This document shows positions 33,427 through 44,455 of a DNA stretch of 64,000 bases, piece after piece (position 1 is the first letter of the stretch; every line of letters begins with the position of its first letter). Source of the DNA: Rhynchopus sp. YZ270_cl-10 (Eukaryota; Euglenozoa; Diplonemea; Diplonemida; Diplonemidae). The notes under the pieces were generated by a model that saw nothing but the letters and a program-made list of their open reading frames with translations, was not told the origin of the DNA and did no database searches. Where the stretch lies: positions 890,001 through 954,000 of the forward strand of contig OZ037847.1 of assembly GCA_964035575.1 (NCBI GenBank), in the 5' to 3' direction. Position numbers and translations under genes: made by a program.

Positions 33427-33899
33427 TTTGGCCAAAAATCGCCTTGTATTACCACTGTATTGGTGTAGGCTTGTACACAGAAGTGTGTTTTGTGTAACCA
33501 CAGATGGTCAAAACACCCGATTTTTGCGTTTTTTTGCATTTTTTGGTGCCCAAAAACCCACCTCAGGGTCGAAATTTTCCCAAACCCGCAAACCGGGTTT
33601 GCGGGTTTGCGGGTTTGCGGGTTTGCAGAAAATTTCGACCCTTGACCTGGGTTTTTGGGCACCAAAAAATGCAAAAAAACGCAAAAATCGGGTGTTTTGA
33701 CCATCTGTGGTTACACAAAACACACTTCTGTGTACAAGCGCACACCAATACAGTGGTTATACAAGGCGATTTTTGACCAAAAAAAAATTTTTTTTTTCGC
33801 CCAAAATTTGCCGTGGTACCTCATAAAATGGCCCAAAGAATCCAATGAAAACCTCAGATTGGGCAAATTATGAAAAAAATTTTCAACTCAAATTTTCAA

Positions 33900-34984
33900 C
33901 CAAAATACGGTCAAAAGTCGCCCAATAGGCTCGCTTCGCTCGCCTATTGAGCTCATTCTGTGGGTTAGGGTCCGGTTTTTTTTTCTCGTTTTCCCGTTTT
34001 TTTTTGAAAAATTGCCAAAAAATCATAAATAATACCCAAAAAGTCACAAAATTCTGAAATTTTGAATTTTTCCCTGATTTTTTTCAGAAATTTCAAGAAA
34101 AATGACAAGGATTCTGGTCTACAGTAGCCTGTATAAGAGACCCTACATAGGCCTTATAAGCCATTTTTTTTGCTTCGGGAGGTCAAAAGTGCACCCTTTG
34201 GGATACAAAATTACATATTTACCCCCGGTGAGTTCACTTTATCTCCCCTCGGGAGCCAATATTTCCCCTCGGGCCCTACGGGCCCTCGGGGAAATATTGG
34301 CTCCCTCGGGGGAGATAAAGTGACTCCCCGGGGGTAGAATAAATAACTATTAGACCCCCACAGATGCTCAAAAGTGTCAAATTCTGGTTTTAACGGCCTC
34401 AAATCGTCGAAATTAGCCCTATTTAGGCGGAAAAAAAAATTTGCGAGAGTCCCTTTCTATAAGTCAAAATAGCTGGCAAGTGGGGTGGGAGGGTCCGTAG
34501 TCCGAGGGTCCGTAAACATTTGAAAACATACGAAAACATGTGTTTTTCCCAGTTTTGGCTGGCAAAAAACATTTTTTTCCCCTTTGTATCTCAGTTTTGG
34601 CAAAGGTAAAAAACACTTTTTGAACTTTTTTGCGATTTTTTAACATGTTTTAGGGAGCCCCCAACCAAGAAAAAAATTTTGGTCGAAAAAAAACTTTTTT
34701 CGTATGTTTTTTTTTTTGGACTTTCGTGCCAGAAAAACCGAAAATTTGGGTTGAAATGGGCATTTTCCTAAGTAAAAACCACGAAATTGAGGCCATTAAA
34801 GCCAAAATTGAGCAAAAAAAAGTCTTCCTCGGTGCATAAAACTAGTTTTGCATGGCCCCGAGGCCTCGTAAGGGCCCCTCGGCCCATAAAAAGTGCCGAG
34901 GCCCTGACGGGCCTCGGCACTTTTTATGGGCCTCGGGGCCCTTACTCGGCCTCGGGGCCATGCAATAAATACTCAGAACGTTAC
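33900..34984. repeat. Dispersed filler with J3 and a long palindrome
   Basis: J3 (34180..34350) repeats the J palindrome. At about 34877..34942 lies a near-perfect hairpin, CCTCGGCCCATAAAAAGTGC paired with GCACTTTTTATGGGCCTCGG, inside a larger GGCCTCGG-rich inverted block. No gene seen. Confidence 0.6.
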
Positions 34985-35105
34985 GAACCGGTTCTCTTCA
35001 CTACACGTCTACATGTTTCCACGTCGAGGACTATGGGTCACTCAACAGCTCCCCTACCTGTAAAGGTAGGAGCCTGGGCCTTGTGACCCCAGGTGGCGTT
35101 TTACC

Positions 35106-35142
<37 letters not shown>

Positions 35143-35243
35143 TGGGCCTTTTCTTTTTCTTTTGCCCTCTTTTTTTTTTTGTTTTTTTTTTGGACAGTGA
35201 TTTTTTTGATGGGGCCACTGCCTTTTTTTTTTTTTTTTTTTTT

Positions 35244-37435
35244 GGGGAATAGTCAGTTATACCCTACCCTTTTTTTGAAATGGTCAGAGATACCCGAAAA
35301 TAAGTTCAGATATACCCGAAAACCAGAAATAGGGCATAACTGACTATATCTGAACTTATTTTCGGGTATCTCTGAACTTATTTGGGGTACCCACTTATTT
35401 GGGGGTACCCCCTTTGATTTTTTGCCCAGTGGGTGAGTGACCCACCATGAGGGAATGCGACAGCAGAGACAGTATTGAAGCAGCATGGTATGATTTTCAC
35501 CCCTCTACCCCACACACAGCCACTTTTAGTGGGGGTAAATACCCGCAAACCCGCAAACCCTTATACATGGTCCCTCGCTTCGCTTGGGAACCATTAGTGC
35601 AGCAGGAAACTCTCTGTAGCGTGAAAAAAGGCTACCTTATTTCGCGGAAATACATAGTTATTACCACTTTTTTCATTAACCTCACCCTTCCCGACTACTG
35701 CGTTTGTATACCATAACTTAATCACACCCCACATTTACACTCATCACAGGATCGTGAAATCTGAACTGCATCCGTGATTGCGATGAGCGCCGCTCTCCGA
35801 CATTCAACAACTCAAAATCCAAGGCTTCACCCAAATCAATCTATTCTAGATTTGTTTGTGGACGAAGACCTGGGGGTGGGAACACTTTGTCAGTCACTGC
35901 TATAGCCATTAACCCAGGGAGCATAGCTAGTGCAAGAAATTCGACTTTGGAAACCTTCCGGAAAGTCTGTCCTCTGCTTACGGAGGACGAGGCACAAGAA
36001 AATATTGCGTTCCCCCAGAAAACCAGTGCACATTTCACACTCCTTGTGGGTGGTCTTGTTGCCTTTTTTGTCACAGTAATTTTGGCCCAGGCATGCTCTT
36101 GAAGCATGACAATTTAGTGTGTATGGGGCAGGGTGTTGTTTTGTTCTGAATTCTCTTTGTTATAACATCTAAGTCAATCGCGGGTGGTGGTTTGTGTAGC
36201 GTGAGGCACTCTTTTTAGCAAACTTCCTGCGGCTGCTAAAGTGTTATTTCTTCGGATTTAACAACGTACAGCGTAACATAGTGGTTTAGCCTGGTCGACA
36301 CAACCTTTGATAGATATGGGATAACCAACCCCCTTCGACCCCTCGTGGGTTCACTGAACAAGCCCTCGTGGTAGTTAAACGCGATTGACATTTACATTTC
36401 TTAGAGATGAAAGAACAAGATAACACTTCTGTACCCGCGCATCAAAATTGTGGAAAACTTTGCACCCCAAACACCCTCAACAACGCCCGCCAAAAGGCGC
36501 CCCTTGTTGCTGGGAGTTGGTTCTCATGATACCTGCACAGCGGGCATTCCTCTGAGTCCAACGCATGTTTGGCCTGTCTGCGGCGTTGTACTTCAGGTGC
36601 ACGAAGACAGGGTCTGGTGGTAAATTTTGCGTAGTACTGCGACGTAGTGCTGCGTGGGTCTGGAAACCTGGGTACCTGGGTACAGGAAATTTGTTGTGGA
36701 AGACATCAACCACCATGCATTGAGGAGGGTAAGACAGTGTTCGCAGTTTCTACCTGATAGCATTACAACATTTAACTTCTCCACGGGGGTCTTGGGCCGT
36801 TCACTCGGTTCTACCTTGACTACCGGAAGATATTCTTGAGGCCTTTTTGGTCTCTAGAATATCCGGTCTTCCCGAACGGAGGCACACTTTGTGTGTTACT
36901 ACGACCTGGCAATTTCCAGCAGTAGGTTAAGTAATCTTTCTTGTAAATTGTTGGATCATTATCTCCTCAGTGCATGAATGCCCCACGTGACTGGACACTT
37001 TTGTGTTTGTCATGTGGAGCTGTGGTTGCTCTTTCACGACTTTTTTCCTGTTCCTGGGTACCTGGACCTGGACCTGGTATCTGGGTATCTGGGTATCTGG
37101 GTATCTGGGTATCTGGGTATCTGGGTATCTGGGTATCTGGGTATCTGGGTATCTGGGTATCTGGGTATACCCGAAAACCAACTTTTTTGGGGTACCCGAA
37201 AAAAGTTGGCGATATGGTCAGACATGCCCGAAAATAAGTTGAGAAATAGTCAGAGATACCCGAAATACCCGAAAATAAGTTCAGATATTGGTCAGTTATG
37301 CCCTATTTTTGAAAATGGGGCATCTCTGACCAATATCTGAACTTATTTTCGGGTATCTCTGACCAATATCTGAACTTATTTTCGGGTATCTCTGACCATT
37401 TCAAAAAAAGGGTAGGGCATAACTGACTATTCCCC
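35244..37435 (+). mobile_element. TIR transposon G with F core
   Basis: 2,192 bp in a poly-T tract. Inverted ends GGGGAATAGTCAGTTATACC, extended by GATACCCGAAAATAAGTTC units. Core 35870..37075 is nearly identical to that of H although the TIRs share only GGGGAA. An 8-bp repeat (GGTATCTG) runs 37078..37165. No transposase recognised. Confidence 0.7.
35758..36102 (+). CDS. Small membrane-peptide frame of the F core (F2, longest copy)
   Basis: Open for 114 codons without an ATG, so it may be a terminal exon. Conserved part: LSVTAIAINPGSIASARN, LETFRKVCPLLTEDEAQEN, then a C-terminal hydrophobic helix FTLLVGGLVAFFVTVILAQA ending CS. Topology suggests a C-terminally anchored membrane peptide. The first 40 codons differ from F1. 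Function not recognised. Confidence 0.4.
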   Translation, partial: NLNCIRDCDERRSPTFNNSKSKASPKSIYSRFVCGRRPGGGNTLSVTAIAINPGSIASARNSTLETFRKVCPLLTEDEAQENIAFPQKTSAHFTLLVGGLVAFFVTVILAQACS

Positions 37436-37705
37436 TTTTTTTTTTTTTTTTTTTTTTTTGGAATAACAGATGATGAATGTGGCTCTCGTCAGACACATGT
37501 GTCAAAGTAAACAGAACATAAAGGAAATGAACAAAACATAGAAGAAGAAACATGAGTGATCTAACTATCATAACCAAACTAACCAAACCAACCCAATCCC
37601 TGAATCTAATACCCCAACCCAACCCTTCCCCAATCTCAATCAAACAAACCCAACCCCCAAATCTAACCTTAACCAAGTTATGGATCCTCGGTGAACGCCT
37701 GGAAG

Positions 37706-38930
37706 TTCCTAAACACTGGTGTTTAGGTTTTTACTGTTGCTCTCTCCCCAACCCCCTGTAACCCCCCCCCTAACCCCCACCCCCCGGGGGGGGTACCCGA
37801 AAAATGACCATTTAGGTGACGGTCTCGAAAACACTTCGCCGGTTCGTGTGCACATAAAGCATGCTACGAGTTTAACGCCATCGCTTGTACGCAACACCTG
37901 CGCCGCTGTGACACTTCGCTGGCTCGTGTGGTTGTGATAACGGAACGGTCTACACGTGTGTTGCACACAACGGTCTACGTATACGATACACACAACGCTA
38001 TGCATATGCGATACACGCGTTAACCGCAACGAGTGGTTACCAAGCGCTGCCCACCTTCGGTGGGCAGCGACAACGGCGTCCTAGCGCCGCAGAAACACTC
38101 TTGCAGGCTCGTGTGGTTGATAACGAAACGGTCTGCACATGCGTTACACACAACCGTCTTCGTATACGATACACACAACGCTATGATAATGCGATACACG
38201 CGTTAACCGTATCGTGTGGTTGCCAAACGCAGCCCACCTACGGTGGGCTGCTGCAACTCGTGCCGTGTGTGGCCCATGCATGGTTCTCACAGCTCGCTGG
38301 CACGTTTCCCAAGCCGGAAACCCGGTTACCTGCCTGAAAAACCGGGTTTTTGGCCAAAACGCCTGTTTTGCCTGTAGAACCCTGTAGAAGCCTTAAGATA
38401 CACGTGTTTTGCTAAGGCAAAAAGGGGTACTCGCGACACCCTGGAATCAGGGTCTGCCAGGGGTCCCAGCTTCGTTGAAGCCGTAAACCCCCCAAAAAGT
38501 GTCCGATCTTTCCAAAGAAAACGTTTTTTCAGCTGCGCGAAGCTTCTACACCCTGAAAAAAAAACCGGTTTTTGGTCAAAAACCCCCCGGGGGGGGGGGG
38601 GGGGGGGGGGATATAGGGGGTACATAGGGGACTGATGGTGCCACAGGGGGTGGCGACATCTCAAGTTAAAAGACTAAAAACACAAGTGTTTTCTAGAATT
38701 TCGCGAAAATACGCCAAAGTGTAAGATTTTTTCGGCATTGGAAAGATTGGGCCAAAAATCCAGCCCTTACCAAAGCAGATCGCTGAGAGATTTGTTACTA
38801 ATTCCTAATTTCGTGTCGCGAGTTTACGTGTAAAATGCCTTAGGAACCGTGCGTTCCTTAAGGATTCTACAGGCAAAACAGGCGATTTTCACCAAAAACC
38901 GGGATTTTCGCCTTTTTGGGTGGTTTTTTG
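37706..38930 (+). mobile_element. Helitron-like element D11, host of D10
   Basis: Starts TTCCTAAACACTGGTG. The interior GAAAAATGACCATTT is split by D10 and resumes TTTCGCGAAAATACGCC, as in uninterrupted D5 (about 11980). The right part is replaced by the VNTR. Confidence 0.45.
37811..38697 (-). mobile_element. Helitron-like element D10
   Basis: On the minus strand TTCTAGAA...GTCACCTAAA, inserted in D11 with no TSD (empty site GACCATTTCGCG in D5). Inverse partner of D9 in the large inverted arrangement. Confidence 0.55.
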
Positions 38931-38935
38931 GGCTA

Positions 38936-40345
38936 TGGATGCACTCTGAACCTTGCTTTTTTTTCTCTGGATGCACTCATCTCCCCCCTTTTGTCCCCTT
39001 CCCTTTTTTAGATACACTATGGATGCACTCTGAACCTTGCTGTTGTGCTATGGATGCACTCTGAACCTTGCTGTTGTGCTATGGATGCACTCTGAACCTT
39101 GCTTTTTTTCTATGGATGCACTCATCTCCCCCCTTTTGTCCCCTTCCCTTTTTTAAGATACACTATGGATGCACTCTGAACCTTGCTGTTGTGCTATGGA
39201 TGCACTCTGAACCTTGCTGTTGTGCTATGGATGCACTCTGAACCTTGCTGTTGTGCTATGGATGCACTCTGAACCTTGCTTTTATTCTATGGATGCACTC
39301 TGAACCTTGCTTTTTTTCTATGGATGCACTCATCTCCCCCCTTTTGTCCCCTTCCCTTTTTTAAGATACACTATGGATGCACTCTGAACCTTGCTGTTGT
39401 GCTATGGGTGCACTCTGAACCTTGCTTTTTTTCTATGGATGCACTCTGAACCTTGCTTTTTTTTCTCTGGATGCACTCATCTCCCCCCTTTTGTCCCCTT
39501 CCCTTTTTTAGATACACTATGGATACACTCTGAACCTTGCTGTTGTGCTATGGATGCACTCTGAACCTTGCTTTTTTTTTCTATGGATGCACTCATCTCC
39601 CCCCTTTTGTCCCCTTCCCTTTTTTAAGATACACTATGGATGCACTCTGAACCTTGCTTTTATTCTATGGATGCACTCTGAACCTTGCTTTTTTTCTATG
39701 GATGCACTCATCTCCCTCCTTTTGTCCCCTTCCCTTTTTTAAGATACACTATGGATGCACTCTGAACCTTGCTGTTGTGCTATGGATGCACTCTGAACCT
39801 TGCTTTTATTCTATGGATGCACTCTGAACCTTGCTTTTTTTCTATGGATGCACTCATCTCCCCCCTTTTGTCCCCTTCCCTTTTTTAAGATACACTATGG
39901 ATGCACTCTGAACCTTGCTTTTTTTCTATGGATGCACTCTGAACCTTGCTTTTTTTCTATGGATGCACTCATCTCCCCCCTTTTGTCCCCTTCCCTTTTT
40001 AAAGATACACTATGGATGCACTCTGAACCTTGCTGTTGTGCTATGGATGCACTCTGAACCTTGCTGTTGTGCTATGGATGCACTCTGAACCTTGCTTTTA
40101 TTCTATGGATGCACTCTGAACCTTGCTTTTTTTCTATGGATGCACTCATCTCCCCCCTTTTGTCCCCTTCCCTTTTTTAAGATACACTATGGATGCACTC
40201 TGAACCTTGCTGTTGTGCTATGGATGCACTCTGAACCTTGCTGTTGTGCTATGGATGCACTCTGAACCTTGCTGTTGTGCTATGGATGCACTCTGAACCT
40301 TGCTGTTGTGCTATGGATGCACTCATCTCCCCCCTTTGCTGTGAA
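38936..40345 (+). repeat. 1.4-kb VNTR
   Basis: About 30 tandem copies of CTATGGATGCACTCTGAACC + TTGCTGTTGTG (31 bp) interspersed with a longer variant containing CATCTCCCCCCTTTTGTCCC and AAGATACA. Variants alternate in a higher-order pattern. No spacers, so not a CRISPR array. Confidence 0.95.
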
Positions 40346-40762
40346 TGCTCTGTTTACCGCTCAAAGAGAATAAGAAGAAAGAAATAGAAGAAAACCTCCA
40401 ACCCCATTTTTGAGTATCCTCTTGTCAATGGTCATTTTTGGTGGAACCCCCCCTGCGCGTTAGGGGGCCTTAGGGAGGGTACCCAGGGAGGGGGTGGGGG
40501 GCAGCAACAGTAAAAACCTAAACACCAGTGTTTAGGAATGTTTTCTAGAATTAGTAAAACTGCCGTCTAACATGAAAAATCAGTATCGCGTACTGATATC
40601 CATGAAGTACGTAGGCATTGCAGGTTCGTGGAGTCTTTCACTTCGGCAAGTCAACACTTGGCGGTCTGTTGTATACAAACAATCGCGTTTCCCAGCCCAC
40701 ATGGCCAGGTATGGGCCCAAAAAACCACCCAAAAAGGCGAAAATCCCGGTTTTTGGTGAAAA
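40346..40762. other. D-family remnants
   Basis: A D-type end in inverse orientation at about 40515..40538 (AAACACCAGTGTTTAGGAA), then inverse D interior. No gene. Confidence 0.5.
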
Positions 40763-41323
40763 TTCCTAAACACTTGTGTTTAGGTTTTTAAGGTTGCTGC
40801 CCCCCCACCCCCTCCCTGGGTACCCTCCCCCCGGGTGGGGTACCCAAAAAATGACCATTTCGCGAAAATGCGCCAAAGTGTAAGATTTTTTCGGCATTGG
40901 AAAGATTGGGCCAAAAATCCAGTTATTACTAAATTAGATCGCTGAGAGATTTGTTACTAATTCCTAATTTCGTGTCGCGAGTTTACGTGTAAAATGCCTT
41001 AGGAACCGTGCGTTCCTTAAGGATTCTACAGGCAAAACAGGCGATTTTCACGAAAAACCGGGATTTTCACCTTTTTGGGTGGTTTTTTGGGCCCATACCT
41101 GGCCATGTGTGCTGAGAAACGCGATTCTGGGATGTTAGAACCATGTAGAGGCCCTTTTGTGGGTAAAAACAAGCCAAAAACCATGCACAACGTGGTGTTC
41201 TGTGACCAGTCTGATGTTTTAACTAGTTTAAGATCCTTGACGATAGCGTCCGTTTTGTGCCAGAAGATCTCGCTCATCAACCACACGAGCCAGCAGAAAG
41301 TGTTTAGGATTCGCAAAACTAAA
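40763..41323 (+). mobile_element. Helitron-like element D6
   Basis: 561 bp, TTCCTAAACACTTGTG ... GGATTCGCAAAACTAAA. The cleanest uninterrupted copy of the D5 type. Truncates the 3' end of the OTU gene. Confidence 0.55.
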
Positions 41324-43171
41324 TGTGTACCTCCGAATTGTTGCAGCCAGACCGTGTGTTGTACAGTTGTGGGGGTGATCTGCTTGACGGAGCGCGTTCC
41401 CTCCTTTGTCAGCTCAACAATGTTGATTTGAACTCGCAGGAATTCAGCAGTCCAAGAAATAGCATGCGAGTCAGCCGACGTCAAGCTTTTTCTGTGCCAG
41501 TCCTGCCATTCCTTGACTGTCGTATACTTCCCATCCGCATTGTCACTGGCGCACGCAGCCTGCGCGAACCCACGCATCGTTGTCGACACTCTTGGTGGAT
41601 CAAACACGGTTTCGCGGAAAAACTCAACGGAGGAGAAGCTGAATGTAGTTGAGCTCGCCGCGAGCAGGGCGGAGAAAAAGCAGCCGTCTGTTCGCGGAAC
41701 GTCCACAGGTTTCCCGGGCTTCTGTTGCAGAACGTCGCGTACAGGGATGTCTCCATGCAACTGCAGTGGTGCATCACTGAGGGGTTGCTGCAAGTCATGG
41801 GCACTTTCCTGCTCATCCTCCTCGCACACTTCCATCGCCAGCCTTGTCTGAAACTCCTCGTCCTCATGCAACTGCAGTGGCGGCACATTGTTGCGTTGCT
41901 GCGGAGGAGGAGGAGGAGAAGGCATGTTCTGGAGAGCATTGCTGCTCGTCCTTTGGTCGAGCTTACCTTCTGGCGAATTCCTCGTTTGCGACTGACCCTG
42001 CCTTTCGTCAAGCAGGCTCCTCGCGAGCGCTGTCTGAAACCCCACGTCCACGTCCTCATGCAACTGCGTAGGCGCATCATGGAGAGGTTGCTGCAACCCG
42101 CCAAACTGCGGAGGAGGAGGAGGAGGAGGAGAAGGTACGTTCTGGAGAGTATTCCTGCTTTGGCGAAGGAGGGAGAAATGACAACCAGAATCGCCATAAT
42201 TTCCTGTTTGGAGGATGACGCGGAGATTTCTCGACTCTCCGTTCATGATACGGCAAACACCGGCTTCGTCCATCAAGACGACCTTCTTGTCGAACACCTG
42301 TGCCAGTGCGTCTATATCTGCATCAACCAGATAATAGCCGCGGGAGACGAATCGCTGCCTGTGCGCAGCTGCACCTGCGCCCTCCCAAAAAAAGCGCCTC
42401 GTGGCTAACTCCACCGCTTGTGTTGTCTGCTCAATTTCAACATTCAAAACATTGAACGATGAGACACCAGCAACGGAATGGAACAGATCCCGAATAGAGC
42501 GAGTCGTTTCATAAGCCTTCACACACACTTCAGGACTTAAGTGTGCACGGAACTCCTCGTACTGCATTTCGCGAACATCTGCAGTGATGACCTTCATGTC
42601 CGCGAAGAACTCCTCAGTGCAGAGATCACGAGTACGCACTAGTTCCAAAATCACGCGCCCGAGATTGTCTTTCGCTTCGTTCAACCGGGCGCTTTCCTCG
42701 GTACAGTACGCTGAAAGCTGTGACCGAACGTCAGACGTCATTCTCTGCCGGGCACACGACACGAACAAATCCATGTGCTGCTCAAGCTTGGACAATGCAT
42801 ACACCCTAGCATAGTACCAAGTATCCCTCCTGAGGTCCGCCACCGCCACACCCTCAGGTGCACACACAATACTGCCATCCAACACGTGCTCGCCCAATAG
42901 CGAATGTAGCGCACATGCCCCGTCTCCCACAGTGTGTATCGCTAGCCGGGCGTGACGTGAGACCTGAACCAGATCCAGCGACGGGCAGTCTTTCTCAAAA
43001 TCGCACATGGGCAATTCTCTGAGTCCATACGCAGAAGACTGTCTCGGATGGCTCATCGAAATCGGAGCAACTTGAAACATGTTCTGCGATAGCAAGTACG
43101 CGCTATCACCCCTCGTAGCACCCGTGGTCTCTGTGGGCGGACGCTCTTGCTCCTCTCTGTGCAACTCGAGA
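41324..43171 (-). CDS. Protein with two OTU-like cysteine protease domains, both ends replaced by transposons
   Basis: A minus-strand frame is open across this interval and on into both flanking elements, so the native start and stop are lost. First OTU-like domain: GDGACALHSL (D-G-x-C motif) with a later CHFSLL supplying the histidine. The second: TDGCFFSALL with GGTHLVLR near the end. Between them lie low-complexity proline runs and repeated QLHEDE/QPLHDAP segments. OTU domains are deubiquitinating proteases; in several protist and animal transposons, including some Helitrons, they are carried as accessory domains (family knowledge). Host gene or transposon cargo cannot be decided here. Likely non-functional in this position. 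Confidence 0.6.
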
Positions 43172-43950
43172 CAAGGCTCTGATCCGACCATGGTCGCCCA
43201 TTGTCGGGCGACCAAGCGACCCGGTCGCTTGGTCGCCCAAAAAAAATTTTTTTTTTTTGGTGACCCTGCGTGAAAAAAAATTTTTTTTTTTTTGTTAGAA
43301 AAAAAAATTTTTTTTTTTGTGATGTCGAAAAAAAAATTTTTGGGTCATATGGCCTTATAAGCAACAAAGGCGAACAAGACGACCATTTCCCCGAGACCCC
43401 GCGACCCGGGTCGCGACCCCCATAAAAAAAAAATTTTTTTTTTTTTTTTGGTCGTTGAAAAAATTTTGCCATTTTTTTTATATTTTTTTTTTTGGAAATT
43501 ATGGAATTCGGTTTTGCCTTACGAACCTTATTTTTTTTTTTGGCCCTTTTTTCCTAGTTCTGGCCCTATCTTTCAAATAAAGCCAGAATTTTCAACTTTT
43601 GAGCCTTTTTAAGGCATTTCCCTGCATTTTTCTGCAAAAAAAGACCACAAGAACGCAATTTGCCTTTGCAAAAATTGAAATTTCGAGACAAAAATGTGAA
43701 AAATTTCACAGTCATAAAAACGCTCAGGAAAATAATCGAGGTCCGTTTTTTGGGCAGAGAATGGCGTTTTAGAGGCCCACATACGGTCAAAACATCAAAA
43801 TTTTGGGTTTTTTTGCACTTTTGGACACCCAAGGACCCACTATAAGGGGTGAATTTTTTCTAGCCTGAGATTTCCCTTTGCGAAAAAATAGTATATTTTT
43901 TCTGGAAATATAGTACTCATATTTCCTGAGGTACCCCCAATGCTGCTGAG
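43172..43950 (-). mobile_element. E: hAT-like MITE end with variant TIR, one end only
   Basis: Begins CAAGGCTCTGATCCGACCAT followed by GGTCGCCC/GGGCGACC hairpin repeats, then B-type A/T filler. Left flank CTCGAGA; the matching right end was not found. The interior resembles B elements although the TIR beyond CAAGGCTCTGAT differs. Confidence 0.55.
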
Positions 43951-44191
43951 CAAGGCTCTGATGAGGCCCAGGCCTCCCGGCCGGGAGGCCCGGCCTCCCA
44001 GGCCTCCCGGCCTCCCAAAAAAAAATTTTTTTTTCCGGTGACATCTGCGGAACTTTTTTTTTTTTTTTCCTTAGGAAAAATTTTCGGGTACTTAGCAAAA
44101 TTCGGCAAAAAAATATGGATTTTGCTTACGTCGCTACTGGACCGTCTGTGGTGGTTTTTTTTGGATTTTTTTTTTTGGATTTTTTTTTCCG
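43951..44191 (-). mobile_element. A3: truncated A-type MITE
   Basis: CAAGGCTCTGATGAGGCCCA end and interior identical to A2 up to 44191, then replaced by a 10-bp satellite. Right end missing. Confidence 0.8.
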
Positions 44192-44455
44192 TGCCATACC
44201 CTGCCATACCCTGCCACACCCTGCCAAACCGTGCCGTACCGTGCCAAACCGTGCCATACCGTGCCAAACCGTGCCATACCCTGCCATACCGTGCCATACC
44301 CTGCCAAACCGTGCCATACCCTGCCAAACCGTGCCAAACCGTGCCATACCCTGCCATACCCTGCCATACCCTGCCATACCCTGCCATACCGTGCCATACC
44401 CTGCCAAACCGTGCCATACCGTGCCATACCCTGCCCTACCCTTACTAACCCTCTC
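44192..44455 (+). repeat. 10-bp satellite
   Basis: About 26 units of TGCCATACCC/TGCCAAACCG variants. It starts exactly at the break in A3. Confidence 0.95.

Larger units (their letters stand above)
29041..33790 (-). mobile_element. B3: B-type hAT-like MITE broken up by nested elements
   Basis: Left end CAAGGCTCTAAGTCGACAGT with GTCGGCCGAC repeats at 29041. Interior continues on both sides of element I and of J2. The opposite CAAGGCT end was not found, so the right coordinate is approximate and the TSD untestable. 33430..33560 and 33640..33780 form an inverted duplication of interior sequence around (GGGTTTGC)n. Confidence 0.5.
34985..37620 (-). repeat. Dispersed repeat L2, interrupted by element G
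   Basis: 34985..35243 plus 37436..37620 equal L1 in inverse orientation. The structured motif copy lies at 35035..35089. Confidence 0.75.

Noticed and set aside
35035-35089. Possible tRNA gene
   Set aside because: Has a 7-bp outer stem but lacks A/B-box and T-arm consensus and is too short.
38936-40345. Possible CRISPR array
   Set aside because: Units are contiguous tandem repeats without unique spacers, in a eukaryotic context.
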